Below, piece after piece: positions 28,774 to 39,166 of a DNA stretch of 64,000 nt (within the stretch, counting starts at the first letter, position 1; each line of letters starts with the position of its first letter). The notes below the pieces were generated by a model. The model was not told where the DNA came from, made no database searches, and worked only from the letters and a program-made list of their open reading frames with translations. The translations under genes were made by a program, and so were the position numbers. Origin of the DNA: Prorocentrum cordatum (Eukaryota; Sar; Dinophyceae; Prorocentrales; Prorocentraceae); NCBI GenBank assembly GCA_963575745.1, contig CAUYUJ010000667.1, positions 46,845-110,844 on the forward strand. Reading direction: 5' to 3'.

Positions 28774-31401
28774 ATGTCGCCTCAGATCGTCATCTTCTAC
28801 AACGTAGTCATGCCGGATCGGCCACGCCTGCGACGCGGCGCAGTGGATCTACCCGACATCGGTGTCAAGAATGAAGATTGGGGGTCCGAATTGCGCGGCA
28901 ACGCTTCTTTCACAGACGCCTGGGAGTTCGGCGTGCCCTTGGAGGCAGGCTTCAAGATCGGCGATAGGGTCTCCCAGGTTCTCTCCTTGACAGTGGCAGC
29001 CAGCAACCGCGAGACCATCCGCCCGCGGGCCGACGGTCGCCCCCGCGTTATCCGCGGCCGCAGTGGCGCCCTGAAGAGTGCGAGGAGTTTCTGCGTCTCC
29101 TGCGCTTGCGCGGTCGACGCGGACCGCGCCGCCGACGCCAGGGCCGCTCTGCAAGACTTTACCTCTGGTCAGCGATCGAGCCTGTTTGCTTTGCTCCGCG
29201 GCCCAGCGAGCATGGGCATCCGACTTGCGCTGGGAAGCATTCTGGACTCCATGGAGGAGCAGCTCCTCGATTGGAAACCTCGGATCAAAAACAACAAGGA
29301 TGCGCTGAACAAGGAGCTGGATCGTTGGACTGGTCTCGGGCGCGTCCTCCAGCGAGCGGCCTACGGCGCTCCCGTGCAGCTGGGGTGGTCGGACTTGGAG
29401 GAGTTTGTGGTGTCTCGGGATCCTTGCCGCTTCGGCCCAGGCGTCGGGCTGGGCCGAATGCTCGGCGAGCAATGCAGCTGCGGAGTGTTATCTTTCCGCA
29501 GCAATGCGCAGAAACACTATGGCGACGTCGTCCCGGAGAGCATGTGGGCCCCTTACGTCGTACATCAGCTGAAGAACAATTGCATCCACGCGTTTCTGGC
29601 TGGCGAAATTACCTATTCTGGCACCGGCAACGTCCTCGTGCCAGCCTGCGCGAACGACGTTGACTGCAGCCTCGACGTCTGGGACACGTTGATCCTGGAC
29701 CACCCCGTTGTGGACCCGGACCACGTTCGCGATCACGTGGCGCTCGTCGTGGCGGAAGAGCAGATGCGGGCGGTCGCGGCCGCTGCGGCGGAGAAGCAGA
29801 CGGGGGCAGGCGCAGATGTATTCCCCGCGCTCGCGAACGGTGAGAAAGGGTCTCTCTTCGTCGAGGCCGTGGAGCGCGGTGAGCTCCACCTGTGCCTTGC
29901 GACCGCGGGCACTGACGAGGAGCCGCTCCTGCGACTGCAGCGCGGGACGTCAGTCCGCGGTCGGGTATTCGTTTGCATCGGTGAATATGTTGGCGCCGAG
30001 GCAAATGCTATCGCGGCCTTGAAGCGCAGCCTCCGCACTGATCCGTCGCCGTGCTGCCGGTCGCTGCTGCCGGAGCACGGCGTGGCATCCGCTGGCGGCC
30101 AGCGCAATCCCAGTGTCTTCCGGCAGATGAGTTCCGAGGAGATCTTGAAGCAGTCCACGGACATCGGCAAAAAGTTCACGAACGCCCAGATGCAGTTCAT
30201 CCGCCGCGCACTTGACCGGGAAGACGGCGCTGCTCTGTGCGAAGCCTACCCTGGCACTGGCAAATCAGCGACGGCGGCAGGCATCATTGCTAACGCGGCG
30301 AGCCATTGCTCTGGCAATGCCAAGTGCGTGGCCCTCGCCCAGCAGCGTGCCATGCGCGACGAGCTGCTGTCCAACATCCGATCCGCGCTAGACGACCCGC
30401 TGGCCGCCGCCGGCGTCGGCCGACCTGCGGACGAAGCTCCGTCAGACGACGACGGTTATCTGGATTCGCAACTGCTATCGGCAGTGAGCGGGCGATTCAC
30501 AGACCTGCAGATGCGCATCGAGGAACTGCGCAACGACCTGGCCGCCGTTCGCTGCAATCCGGACGAGGGCGCGCTCGAGCGGAGAGAGTGGTTGGAGAAG
30601 ACGGAGCTGATGCGGCACCTGTGCTTCGAGTACGACGCCCTCCAGGAGGAAGCCGCGGAGAAGCAGTTCCACGACGTGCGCGTCTTCGCCATGACCATCG
30701 ACGCTTTCAACAACGCCCAGAGCGGCCGCAGCTGGTTGTCCAGGATCTTCAAGCGGTTCGAGATTGCATTCGTCATCATCGACGAGGTGCACCAGGCTAA
30801 TTTCGGCGAAGTGTACGCCGCGTTGCAGTCAGCGCCGAGCGCGGTCGTGTACTTGGACTCCGCCCAGGAGATCCGCCACCGACCTGCGACGGAGTTCCTG
30901 CGGGAGCCGAGGCCCGACAGAGCAGGTAATTACTACGAGTGGCAGATGGCCTGCCACGGGAAGTCCCGCGTGCGTGCTTGGGGCCATGTTCCCGCAGACA
31001 GCGTCTTGTCCTTGCCAGTCGCACATCGGTTCGGCCCTGCGCCTGCCAAACTCCTCAGGGCAATCTCAGCTGTCTACGGTCGGCCTGGCCGGGAAATCAA
31101 GTGCGCGATCGAATGCGCCCGAGAGAGCGGGGACTCGTCCGTGGACTTGTCGATTGCCCCGTACACTGCGATGCGCTTCGTGTTCTACAGGGGCGCGCGA
31201 TGGATTCCATCGCTATCCCGCGGCGTACTCGCCGACGACGCAGAGGAGGTGGGCCAGGTTGATCGCGCAGCTCCGGGCTCGTCTGCCGCGGGGGCAACGA
31301 GGTCACGAACGTCGACGTTGCGCGCCGGAGCTTCCGACGTCATTTTCGCCCAGATGCTGTTCGAGGGCTTGTTCTTCCTGCGCGTGCTGGCGAGAGGTTG
31401 A
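28774..31401 (+). CDS. G1: SF1 (Pif1/UPF1-like) helicase, complete
   Basis: An 875-residue protein (MSPQIVIF start, first ATG after the hairpin leader). The N-terminal ~430 residues have no recognised domain. The helicase core begins with a Q-motif-like FTNAQMQF (468 on), Walker A PGTGKS (493-498), Walker B IIDEVHQ (D670, E671), motif III-like LDSAQE (694-699) and motif IV-like AHRFG (750-754). Motifs V and VI were not found. The last ~90 residues are Ala/Ser-rich, and other frames there also look protein-like, so the end may be frame-shifted or spliced. The gene spans the arbitrary A/B border. It is identical in copy B (49226-51853). It is probably an element-encoded replication or repair helicase. 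Confidence 0.75.
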   Translation: MSPQIVIFYNVVMPDRPRLRRGAVDLPDIGVKNEDWGSELRGNASFTDAWEFGVPLEAGFKIGDRVSQVLSLTVAASNRETIRPRADGRPRVIRGRSGALKSARSFCVSCACAVDADRAADARAALQDFTSGQRSSLFALLRGPASMGIRLALGSILDSMEEQLLDWKPRIKNNKDALNKELDRWTGLGRVLQRAAYGAPVQLGWSDLEEFVVSRDPCRFGPGVGLGRMLGEQCSCGVLSFRSNAQKHYGDVVPESMWAPYVVHQLKNNCIHAFLAGEITYSGTGNVLVPACANDVDCSLDVWDTLILDHPVVDPDHVRDHVALVVAEEQMRAVAAAAAEKQTGAGADVFPALANGEKGSLFVEAVERGELHLCLATAGTDEEPLLRLQRGTSVRGRVFVCIGEYVGAEANAIAALKRSLRTDPSPCCRSLLPEHGVASAGGQRNPSVFRQMSSEEILKQSTDIGKKFTNAQMQFIRRALDREDGAALCEAYPGTGKSATAAGIIANAASHCSGNAKCVALAQQRAMRDELLSNIRSALDDPLAAAGVGRPADEAPSDDDGYLDSQLLSAVSGRFTDLQMRIEELRNDLAAVRCNPDEGALERREWLEKTELMRHLCFEYDALQEEAAEKQFHDVRVFAMTIDAFNNAQSGRSWLSRIFKRFEIAFVIIDEVHQANFGEVYAALQSAPSAVVYLDSAQEIRHRPATEFLREPRPDRAGNYYEWQMACHGKSRVRAWGHVPADSVLSLPVAHRFGPAPAKLLRAISAVYGRPGREIKCAIECARESGDSSVDLSIAPYTAMRFVFYRGARWIPSLSRGVLADDAEEVGQVDRAAPGSSAAGATRSRTSTLRAGASDVIFAQMLFEGLFFLRVLARG

Positions 31402-31487
31402 GGGGGTGCCGAAGCTTTCGCGCGCTCAGACCCCTCCCCTCCATCCCGTTCTCCCATCCTACAACGACGCATAGAACTCCACCGCGC

Positions 31488-31531
31488 ATTTTTCCCCTGG
31501 AGCTGCGTTCGCGCCGCTCGGGGGAGAAAAT
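31488..31531 (+). other. 3' hairpin downstream of G1 (copy B)
   Basis: The TTTTTCCCC / GGGGAGAAAA hairpin with TTCG loop, unchanged from copy A. Confidence 0.5.
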
Positions 31532-31639
31532 CTGCGTCGCCGAGAGCGGGGAGAAGGGGGTCTGTCGAAGCTGCGCCCGTTGTCGAATGCTTTGGGACCA
31601 CTGTCAGGCGAGGTGAGCAAGCGCGTTGGCGGGCCGCGC

Positions 31640-33271
31640 ATGTCGCTGGAGTCGACCACGAAGGCGGTTTTGACCATGATCCTTGCGAACGACGTGGGCG
31701 TCAATTTCGCCACGTTGGTGCGAGGTGCTCTGGAGGACGAGGAAGTGCGGGCGGCGTTCGGTCCACCGGACTTCGTGGCTGATGCCCCCAAGCTCTGGCG
31801 CGTGATGACGCCCGAGGCTGCCATGGGCTCCGACGGCCTCCTCGCGCAGACCACGCTGTTTCCCGGGGACCTCTCCGCGCATGACCTGCAGGGCCACGCG
31901 AAGGAGCCCAACCGACACAACGTGGCCTTCTCCAGGTGCATTCTTTTCGCTTCGTCGCACGAGTGCGAGGAGTGCTTCGACGACCGCGACGCGGCTCCGC
32001 ACTGGCGGAGGCATCAGGCTTACACCTCGGATGCAGGCGGCGACTTGGACATCGAAAAGATCGACTGCCGCGGGCCCGGCGCGGAGAAGCCTGCGCGGCC
32101 GGAGTGGTTCACGTCGCCCGGCGGCGCTGCGGGGGCAAGTCAGATGTTCCGCGCCGTCGCGACCTTCCTGTCCCCCATCCCGCGCGTGGTCGCGAAGCTC
32201 CGCAATCGGGCGGCACGCGCGCAGGTGCGCCCGCTGACGGCGCAACCCATATCCATTGCGCATGCGGTCGGAGACGCCTGCGAGTGGATGATGGACAGAG
32301 GAGCCCTGCCGACGGCCGCTCGTGAGCAAACTTCGCAGGCGATGCCTCTCCAGACTTCCTCGTGGGTGAGCCAGCCCGACATGTACGGTCTCGCGTCGGA
32401 CCCGACCGCGCTGCGCGCAGTTCGAAGCCAACTACTCAAGCACTTGGGGGTCGTGGTTCAGAACGGCCGAGCTGCGATTACGGCCATGTACTTGGACGCC
32501 ACTCGAGCGCGGGACGACGAAGCGGCTCCTCGCAGTGCGACAGTGGAGCGCGCGATGGCCGCAGGGCGGGTGATTGCGTTGCATGCGGTCCAGCTCTTCC
32601 CCGACGCTTTCGCGGCAGAGTTTCCCTTGCGGGCGACGCCCATGCCCAGGAAGAGGCTGCGCCTGGGCGGCGCTGTGCTGCGAGAGAGCTGGGAGGCTCG
32701 CGCTGCTTTGGCATTGGCGTTGGAGCGCCCTGGTGGTGGCGACCCGAGGATGCTCATGTACCAGTTCTTGGGGGATAACAAAAAGGGCAACCGGGCATCG
32801 GCGGACCCGCCCAGCACGTTCCCCTTGCACTTCCGCGACATGCCGATCAACGTAGCTCAGGCTCTGGCTGCGACATTACTTTTTTTCACTGGCGCAGAGA
32901 TCTCGGGGAAGATGGTGGTCGTTCGCCCGCGAGCACCGACGCCTGAGCACCGTAAGGGGGCCGCGGACGTGAGTCGGGATATCATATGCGCAGTGAATTC
33001 AATGTCTGGAATTCTTCGCAGGAGGCACGGGCCCCCGGCCGACGTGCATTTGCCGCGCGCACCCAACTCAGCTGGCGCCGATGCCGCGCGAAAGTGCGTG
33101 GAGGAGGCGTTCAATTGCATCCTCTGCTCGAACACAGGCGTGCTGGAATATTTTTCGAGCCAGGGCGGCAAGATCCGGGAATTTTGTATGCTCTGCGAGA
33201 CGTGCAACCTGCGCAGTGGCAGCGGCTGCTGGCCCGACGATGCGACGCCGTGCCCTGCGTGCGCAGTCTAG
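31640..33271 (+). CDS. G2: protein with eight-cysteine RING-like C-terminus, intact (copy B)
   Basis: A 543-residue protein. The N-terminal ~480 residues are unassigned (predicted helical parts such as FATLVRGALEDEEVR; CEECFD near residue 110). The C-terminus has exactly eight spaced cysteines: C493, C496, C516, C519, C522, C530, C538 and C541 (CILC, CMLCETC, C, CPAC). This fits a cross-brace two-zinc RING-like or treble-clef fold with all-cysteine ligands. RING domains often act as ubiquitin ligases, an inference here. The gene follows G1 by 238 bases and has no hairpin leader of its own, so it might be co-transcribed with G1. The start is the first in-frame ATG. Identical in copy C. Confidence 0.65.
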   Translation: MSLESTTKAVLTMILANDVGVNFATLVRGALEDEEVRAAFGPPDFVADAPKLWRVMTPEAAMGSDGLLAQTTLFPGDLSAHDLQGHAKEPNRHNVAFSRCILFASSHECEECFDDRDAAPHWRRHQAYTSDAGGDLDIEKIDCRGPGAEKPARPEWFTSPGGAAGASQMFRAVATFLSPIPRVVAKLRNRAARAQVRPLTAQPISIAHAVGDACEWMMDRGALPTAAREQTSQAMPLQTSSWVSQPDMYGLASDPTALRAVRSQLLKHLGVVVQNGRAAITAMYLDATRARDDEAAPRSATVERAMAAGRVIALHAVQLFPDAFAAEFPLRATPMPRKRLRLGGAVLRESWEARAALALALERPGGGDPRMLMYQFLGDNKKGNRASADPPSTFPLHFRDMPINVAQALAATLLFFTGAEISGKMVVVRPRAPTPEHRKGAADVSRDIICAVNSMSGILRRRHGPPADVHLPRAPNSAGADAARKCVEEAFNCILCSNTGVLEYFSSQGGKIREFCMLCETCNLRSGSGCWPDDATPCPACAV

Positions 33272-34644
33272 AGGTTGCCCGAGTCTGCCGATGCCCTCGC
33301 TTCTCCGTCGTTTCCGAACCTTGACCCCAGCTCCGCCCTCCCCGCTCGTGAAATGCGCGGGGGCGCAGGGGCGCCTTGTACAGGGTGTTGCTCGTTTATA
33401 GATGCCCCTGTATATAGCATGCACTGTCCGGAACTTGCCTTGCATGCGGCTACCTACTGAGTGATGATAAACGACCCCATTGCATAGGGCCACATCTGCT
33501 GCGTCATAAGCCATACTACCACATCACAGGTATGCCAGATATCCAGGTTTACCTAGCAACAACTTTTCCCAAACACAGAATACGCACGACAATTGTGCCA
33601 GATAACACTTATGCGAAATAACAGATTTGCCAAATGGCAGATTTGCCAGATAACGGATAGCAGGTTTGCACGTTTGCAAGATGATAGACTTGCCCGACGA
33701 CGGCACTGCCAGACTGGCCCGTCGGGAACGCAGACGCGCACGCTGAAAAGTATCACGCTGCGCGTGGTACTTTTTCTCTCGAGGTTGTAGAACGGCATGT
33801 ATGCGCATCATCCCCCGCCCTCCACCTCCTTGATCTCCTGGCCCCTGATCTCGGCGCGCGCATCTCGTGGAACGTCATCTACAGGAGACATCACACACAA
33901 AGAATGTCTTAGACAAGGGCGATTCTACAAGAACTTTGCCGCCTTCGACGGCCGACTCGCCGCGTCGCCCCGGGCGACGCCTTCTCCGGGTTATTGGTCC
34001 GCTAAAGGGTTTGCTCGGTAACGGTGATAGGTTGCCGCGATGCCATCTGCAGTCAGTCGTCATTCATTGCATTCGTCGGTTCCGGATGCCGCTGCGATCT
34101 CAGCATCAGTCGGTTGCAGCTCGCCGCGCCCCGCCGCCGCCCGCCGCTCCGCCCCCCGCGACATGGCGGCGCCCACCCCGCTCTTTCTGGAAGCGGAGAC
34201 TCGTTCGCCAGTGACGCGGATTGCAAACTATCGCAGGGGGGCAAGGTTTTAGAAAATGCTTTCGGATCCCGGATCCCCAAGCCTCCGCGGGTTTCGACAC
34301 TCACTCGTTCCGTGGGTCTCCGGGGCTTCTGGCCTGGTCAGAGCAGGCAACTAACGGCGGAACTTGCGGTCGTATCGACAAGCCTCGCCAGGAATAATCA
34401 ACGCATTGTTTTCGAAGATTTCGAGACTTATAGGGTCAACGCCATTCTAGTAATGAAGAACCATATGATTCGGACGCGGGCATGCTTAAAATCAGTCACC
34501 TCTCTATCAAAATTTAAGAATGCGCTTTCTGACAAGTGCCCGAATTCATCACGGACGTGAAATACCCTTGTTGTGTCTGAATATCCCTGGCGAGGCTTGT
34601 AGCAGGGTGGGGAGGTGGGGGGCTTCGCGCTCAGGCGAAATTCA
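33272..34644. other. Intergenic stretch, copy B
   Basis: No gene. Same content as 3181-4572, including the TGCCAGATA word cluster and the foldback with 15-bp arms at 34378-34392 and 34586-34600. Confidence 0.6.
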
Positions 34645-34866
34645 ATGGGCGTATCGAGTGGCTTGATTCGCGGCGACGATTTCTTTTCGAACGACGATTG
34701 CGATCCGCGGAGCTTAGTATCCTCCGATCAGGTTTCGTGGCTCGAGGCGGACCCGGAGGGCGATTGGCGCTGCAAGTTGTGCTACGCCAACTAGCGCCCG
34801 TACGTGCAGGACCCGCGACACCGCGGTTGCGGCTGTTGGGCATCCGCCGCGGGCACAACTTGCTAA
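34645..34866 (+). pseudogene. Zinc-ribbon ORF, stopped (copy B)
   Basis: The homologue of the 73-residue ORF at 4573-4794. Here the codon after CKLCYAN is TAG (34792-34794), truncating it right behind the CxxC pair. Copy C has the same lesion. Confidence 0.5.
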
Positions 34867-35210
34867 AAAATGTCAAGGGACAAGCCGGTGGACTCCATTT
34901 AGTCTGATCTCCGATTGTGAGGAGCGGCCCTGGAGCCCAGAAAACTCCGCGGGGCGAGCCGATGAGGATCGGAAAATAGAGGAGGGGCTTCTGGCTTCGG
35001 TAGGGCGGCCCCGAAACTTTCAATGAGCATTGAAGATTCCGTCTAGGACAAGGTGAACGACGACCACATCCTCGGGGATCGCCACTCGTGGTACGGTGAT
35101 CCCAGGAGCCAGGGGACGACAAGAGCGCATCATGTAAACCCTCTCTTGCATCCTCAAGGGGGGCCAGGGAACGACAAGAGCGCATCATGTAAACCCATCC
35201 CAGGAGCCAG

Positions 35211-35248
<38 letters not shown>

Positions 35249-35422
35249 CACCCTCAAGGGGATTGGGGTTTCGCGTGGGAACCGCCAAGTAAGCCTCGTG
35301 GAAAACGGATCAATCAAAACTCACGCAGGGAGCATGGGATTGAGAATACATGCCCCCCCCCCTCTGCATTAAAAAACACAATTTACATGGACATCGTGGT
35401 TTTTGCTGTCCTGAGTCATCAG
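34867..35422. other. Intergenic stretch with direct repeat and CT tract, copy B
   Basis: No gene. It has the 34-base direct repeat as in copy A and a CT tract of about 34 bases (35213-35246). Confidence 0.6.
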
Positions 35423-35822
35423 GAACGGCTTCTGCGTCCCGTGGGTCCACAATCCGGATCACTTCTCCGAGCGGGTCAGAGGCGCAGCGGCGCCGCCCCC
35501 CGAGCCGCGCGCCTTGCCCTTCCCGTGGGGCGCCTGGGGCGCGGCGGCGCCTCCGGCGGCGCCGCTCAGGGCCCCGCCAGAGGCTGCGCCGCCGGCGCTC
35601 GCGTGGACAGCCCCCGATGCCGCGGAGGACGTCGGCGACGAGCTGAACACGCCCGGCGCCGCCGCGAGCGGCGGCGCCGGCAGCGGCAGCGTGGGGGCGG
35701 GCGGTGGCAGCGAGGCGAGCGGCCTGCAGTCCAGGGTAGAGGCCCTGGAAGCCGAAGTCCGCGACCTGAGGCGCGAGTTGGCCGACGTGCGCGCTCTCTT
35801 CGCGGCGGCGCAGCTGTCGTAG
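35423..35822 (+). CDS. Exon-like ORF, Pro/Ala-rich with coiled coil (copy B)
   Basis: Same as 5367-5766 with two replacements (A to S, A to T) in the Pro/Ala-rich part. The coiled-coil end is unchanged. The open frame survives although neighbouring sequence has drifted, weak support for coding. No ATG in frame. Confidence 0.45.
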
Positions 35823-37056
35823 GCGCGCGGCTCCGTCGAGCGCCCTGGGGCGGAGAGCCTCGCTTGGCCGCGCCCCGCCGGCCACCAGCCCTATTGTGGC
35901 GCTATCGGCCACGCGTCTGGGACACCAACTCGCGCAGCTCGCGCAACTCACGCGCAGCGTCCGCAGCCCTTTTTAGAACCCCATAGGCGACCGCGCTTTG
36001 CGGAGGAGTTCGTCTTCTTCCGCATCGCATTCGGCGCATTCATTTTTCTGCCAGCGGAAGCACACTTGAAAGCGAGTCCGCGCTCGCCATGGGGAACCGC
36101 CTCGCGCCGCGAAGTGCGCTGGCCAGCGAGGGCGCGGATGTTTTTTTTCTCGACTTGGAGGGGGGGCCCGCGTAACAAGTTCCATTTGGTGCCAGCGGGA
36201 CAAAAACAACATGTGTGTTCGAGCTCTTCGATTTCCAGCACCACGGCGAAGTCAAGTAGACCGCGTCGGGTGCTCCCGTAGAGCATCATGAGAACCTCGA
36301 TGAGGCCACGAGGCGCAATGTCGCGTCGGCGAGCTCGGGCCCTAGAGGGCCCCAATAGGGCCCGCATTAGTGGTGGGAAACGCGGCGGCGCTTTCCCTGA
36401 ATAGCTTGGGATTCCTGGAGCTTTCCTGGAACTTTCCTTGGAACCCTCTTGAGGTCCTCTTGGAACCATATTCGGGGCCTCTTGGGGCCTGTGAAAAGCT
36501 TCTTGCATTCCCTTTTGGAGCCCCCTAGTGGCTCTCTCGGAACCGAAAAGAGTTCCAAGATACCCCCGGAGAGCTTTCGCAGGCCCCAAGAGATGCCAAG
36601 AGAACCCCAGGATGCCCGAATCATTCTGGGAAAGCGGGGCCGGGCTTTCCCAGAATAATATTGGCTCTTTTGAAGCCCGCCCGAGGCTCTCCGCCGACCC
36701 TCTTGGGGCCCCTTTGGGCGGGTTGTCCTGAGGCCGCATCGAAGGCACCTTTGGACATCGCGCGGCTTTCTCGGGCCGTCGTGGGCCTATGTTGGAGGCG
36801 CCTGGGGCCGTCTTGAGCCGACGGAAGCTCGAAAATACAAAAATGCAAACATATTAAAAAGTCACATGAAAACAAATAATTATTGCCTCCTCGGGTTTGT
36901 GTTGTCCCTGGGCTGTTCAGTGTTCCTGAGGGGCCGTCTTGGGTGTCACTTGGGCTCTCTTGAGGTTTTTGGTCCTGCTGGAGCCCTGTCCAGTAATTCC
37001 AAAGAGCTCCACCTGGAACTGCAAAAACTAGTCGGGGGGCTCTGACAGGCCTCCGC
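35823..37056. repeat. Degenerate short-repeat region, copy B
   Basis: As 5767-7002. Here the GGGAAAGC-family hairpin at 36623-36656 is perfect (13-bp arms ATTCTGGGAAAGC and complement). Confidence 0.6.
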
Positions 37057-37264
37057 GCACACCTATCGCAAACGCTGCTTTGCGATAGGTCTGCCCGGGG
37101 GGCATCCCGTGGCATTTTAGAGCTCCATTGGGGCCCTGCGAGAGCCTCCTGAGGGCTCTCCGGCGGCTGTCTTGGGCCCCAGAAGAGCCTTTTAAACCCA
37201 ACCGGGGGGGGGTGACGGGCCCCCGCGCGCACCTATCGCAAACGCTGTTTTGCGATAGGTGTGC
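37057..37264. repeat. Two ACCTATCGCAAA hairpins, copy B
   Basis: Hairpins at 37057-37094 (one arm mutated, GTCTG for GTGTG) and 37227-37264. Confidence 0.85.
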
Positions 37265-37417
37265 CCGGGGGGCACTCCGTGGCCGCCGCGGGGCCGTCTT
37301 GGGGCGTTCTGAGGTCCTCTTAAGCCCTTTGGATCCTTCCAGGGGCCTATCCTATGCCATGCTGTGCCGTGCCCCATGGGTCCCAGAACGCCCCCGTCTT
37401 TGCCAAACTGTGGACGA

Positions 37418-37418
<1 letters not shown>

Positions 37419-37463
<45 letters not shown>
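37419..37463. repeat. GAC trinucleotide tract, copy B
   Basis: About 15 GAC units, shorter than in copy A. Confidence 0.95.
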
Positions 37464-37465
<2 letters not shown>

Positions 37466-37588
37466 CGATGAGCACGGGTCGTGGGCGAGCGTTGGCGGGT
37501 TGCGGGTCGCTGGTCGGAATGGCGCCATCGCCGTCGCGCTGGCCGCAGGGGTCGTTTGAACCTCCCTCCCCTCCCACCTCTCCCTCGC

Positions 37589-38321
37589 ATGTAGATGTAG
37601 ATGTAGATGTAGATGTAGATGTAGATGTAGATGTATATGTAGATGTAGATGTAGATGTAGATGTAGATGTAGATGTAGATAAAGATGTAGATGTAGATAA
37701 AGATGTAGATGTAGATGTAGATGTAGATGTAGATGTAGATGTAGATGTAGATGTAGATGTAGATGTAGATGTAGATGTAGATGTAGATGTAGATGTAGAT
37801 GTAGATGTAGATGTAGATGTAGATTGTAGATGTAGATGTAGATGTAGATGTAGATGTAGATGTAGATGTAGATGTAGATGTAGATGTAGATGTAGATGTA
37901 GATGTAGATGTAGATGTAGATGTAGATGTAGATGTAGATGTAGATGTAGATGTAGATGTAGATGTAGCAGATGCAGATGCAGATGTAGATGTAGATGTAG
38001 ATGTAGATGTAGATGTAGATGTAGATGTAGATGTAGATGTAGTTGTAGATGTAGATGTAGCTGTAGATGTATATATGTATATATGTATATATGTACATGT
38101 AGATGTATATATAGATGTAGATGTAGATGTAGATGTAGATGTAGATGTAGATGTAGATGTAGATGTATATGTAGATGTAGATGGAGATGGAGATGGAGAT
38201 GGAGATGGAGATGGAGATGGCGATGGAGATGTAGCTGTAGCTGTAGCTGTAGCTGTAGCTGTAGATGTAGATGTAGATGTAGATGTAGATGTAGATGTAG
38301 ATGTAGATGTAGATGTAGATG
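37589..38321. repeat. GATGTA-type hexanucleotide tract, copy B
   Basis: About 730 bases of GATGTA with variant blocks (GATGGA near 38180-38225, GCTGTA near 38230-38262, ATATGT near 38070-38110). It ends directly against the G9 remnant, so this end is the deletion join. Confidence 0.95.
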
Positions 38322-38614
38322 ATTTAGGTTTCGATGCGCGCGAGGACGGGCATTATCTGCTCCACTTGGATGGGGACGGATCGCCGTCTTGCGCACTCCT
38401 GCACGTGGCGACCGCGCTCGACAAGGTGTCGGTTTATTTTACAGATCATGCTGGAGAGGTGGGTTTGTGAGATGTCCATGACGCCGTCCTCGCGGGGCGA
38501 GACTCGAGGCTAGCAGTCACGTTTCGCATTGATTTGTGCCCGGCGGCGCAGGGGGCCGCCGAAGGCGGCGACGACTCCAGCCCCTTGGCAGGGCTCTCGG
38601 GCTTGATGGCGTGA
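38322..38614 (+). pseudogene. G9 remnant, last ~97 codons (copy B)
   Basis: Starts at ATTTAGGTTTCG, matching copy A from 17863. Everything upstream of this in G9 is gone. The remnant also has TGA where copy A has TCA (GEVGL then stop at 38468-38470). It is certainly not functional as a polymerase. Confidence 0.85.
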
Positions 38615-39055
38615 GGCGCCGCCGAGCGGGCTGAGCTGTCAGTTAGTAGCAGCGACTGCGGGAGACAGAAAACAGGTCAGTCCTCAATGTATCTCGATTG
38701 CTCGCGTGGATTCCCATGTGCTTGACCAGATGAAAAGTTATTCTCTCCGAATCAAGTTTTGGGGCATATATTTAAATATAAGATAAACAGATATATTATG
38801 GTCGCAGCGTGAGCCAGGGCCCCCAACTAGTCTGTTAGTTAGCCCGCGTGGATGAGCGAGCGCTGGTCGCAGGGACACTCAGGACACAGAGCCACTGCGG
38901 GAACGGATGGGGATCGGCGCATTCAGTTTCACAGCGCCAGCTATTCATTGGCAGTTCAGTCGCGTACTCTTCCGTTCGCACCCCGATCTTTGCAGAGGTA
39001 TCTGCGCGCTTTCTGAGACGCCACTCGCCGCGTCGGCTCAAGGCATATCTTGTAC
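38615..39055. other. Intergenic stretch before G11, copy B
   Basis: No gene. Same AT-rich island and GGCTCAAG as in copy A, with the latter again 13 nt before the first hairpin. Confidence 0.5.
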
Positions 39056-39166
39056 GTGGGTCGGCTTTGCCGCCCTGTGCTCTCCTCGCTTTGCATTTAC
39101 CCGTATTTCTCTGTGGGTCGGCCTTGCCGCCCTGGCACCTCATCGCCTCGCGGCGCGCTACCTGGC
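39056..39166 (+). promoter_or_regulatory. G11 leader with two hairpins (copy B)
   Basis: Hairpins at 39056-39077 and 39113-39134, unchanged from copy A. Confidence 0.75.

Larger units (their letters stand above)
1..30080. repeat. Tandem unit, copy A (long form)
   Basis: The first base aligns with 30081 and with 50533, so this is one period of a head-to-tail array; the edge is arbitrary. Copy A is about 9.6 kb longer than copy B because it keeps 8432-17862, which the other copies lack. Up to about 19.6 kb it differs from copy B by scattered substitutions and small indels. From there to its end it is almost identical to copy B. Confidence 0.95.
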
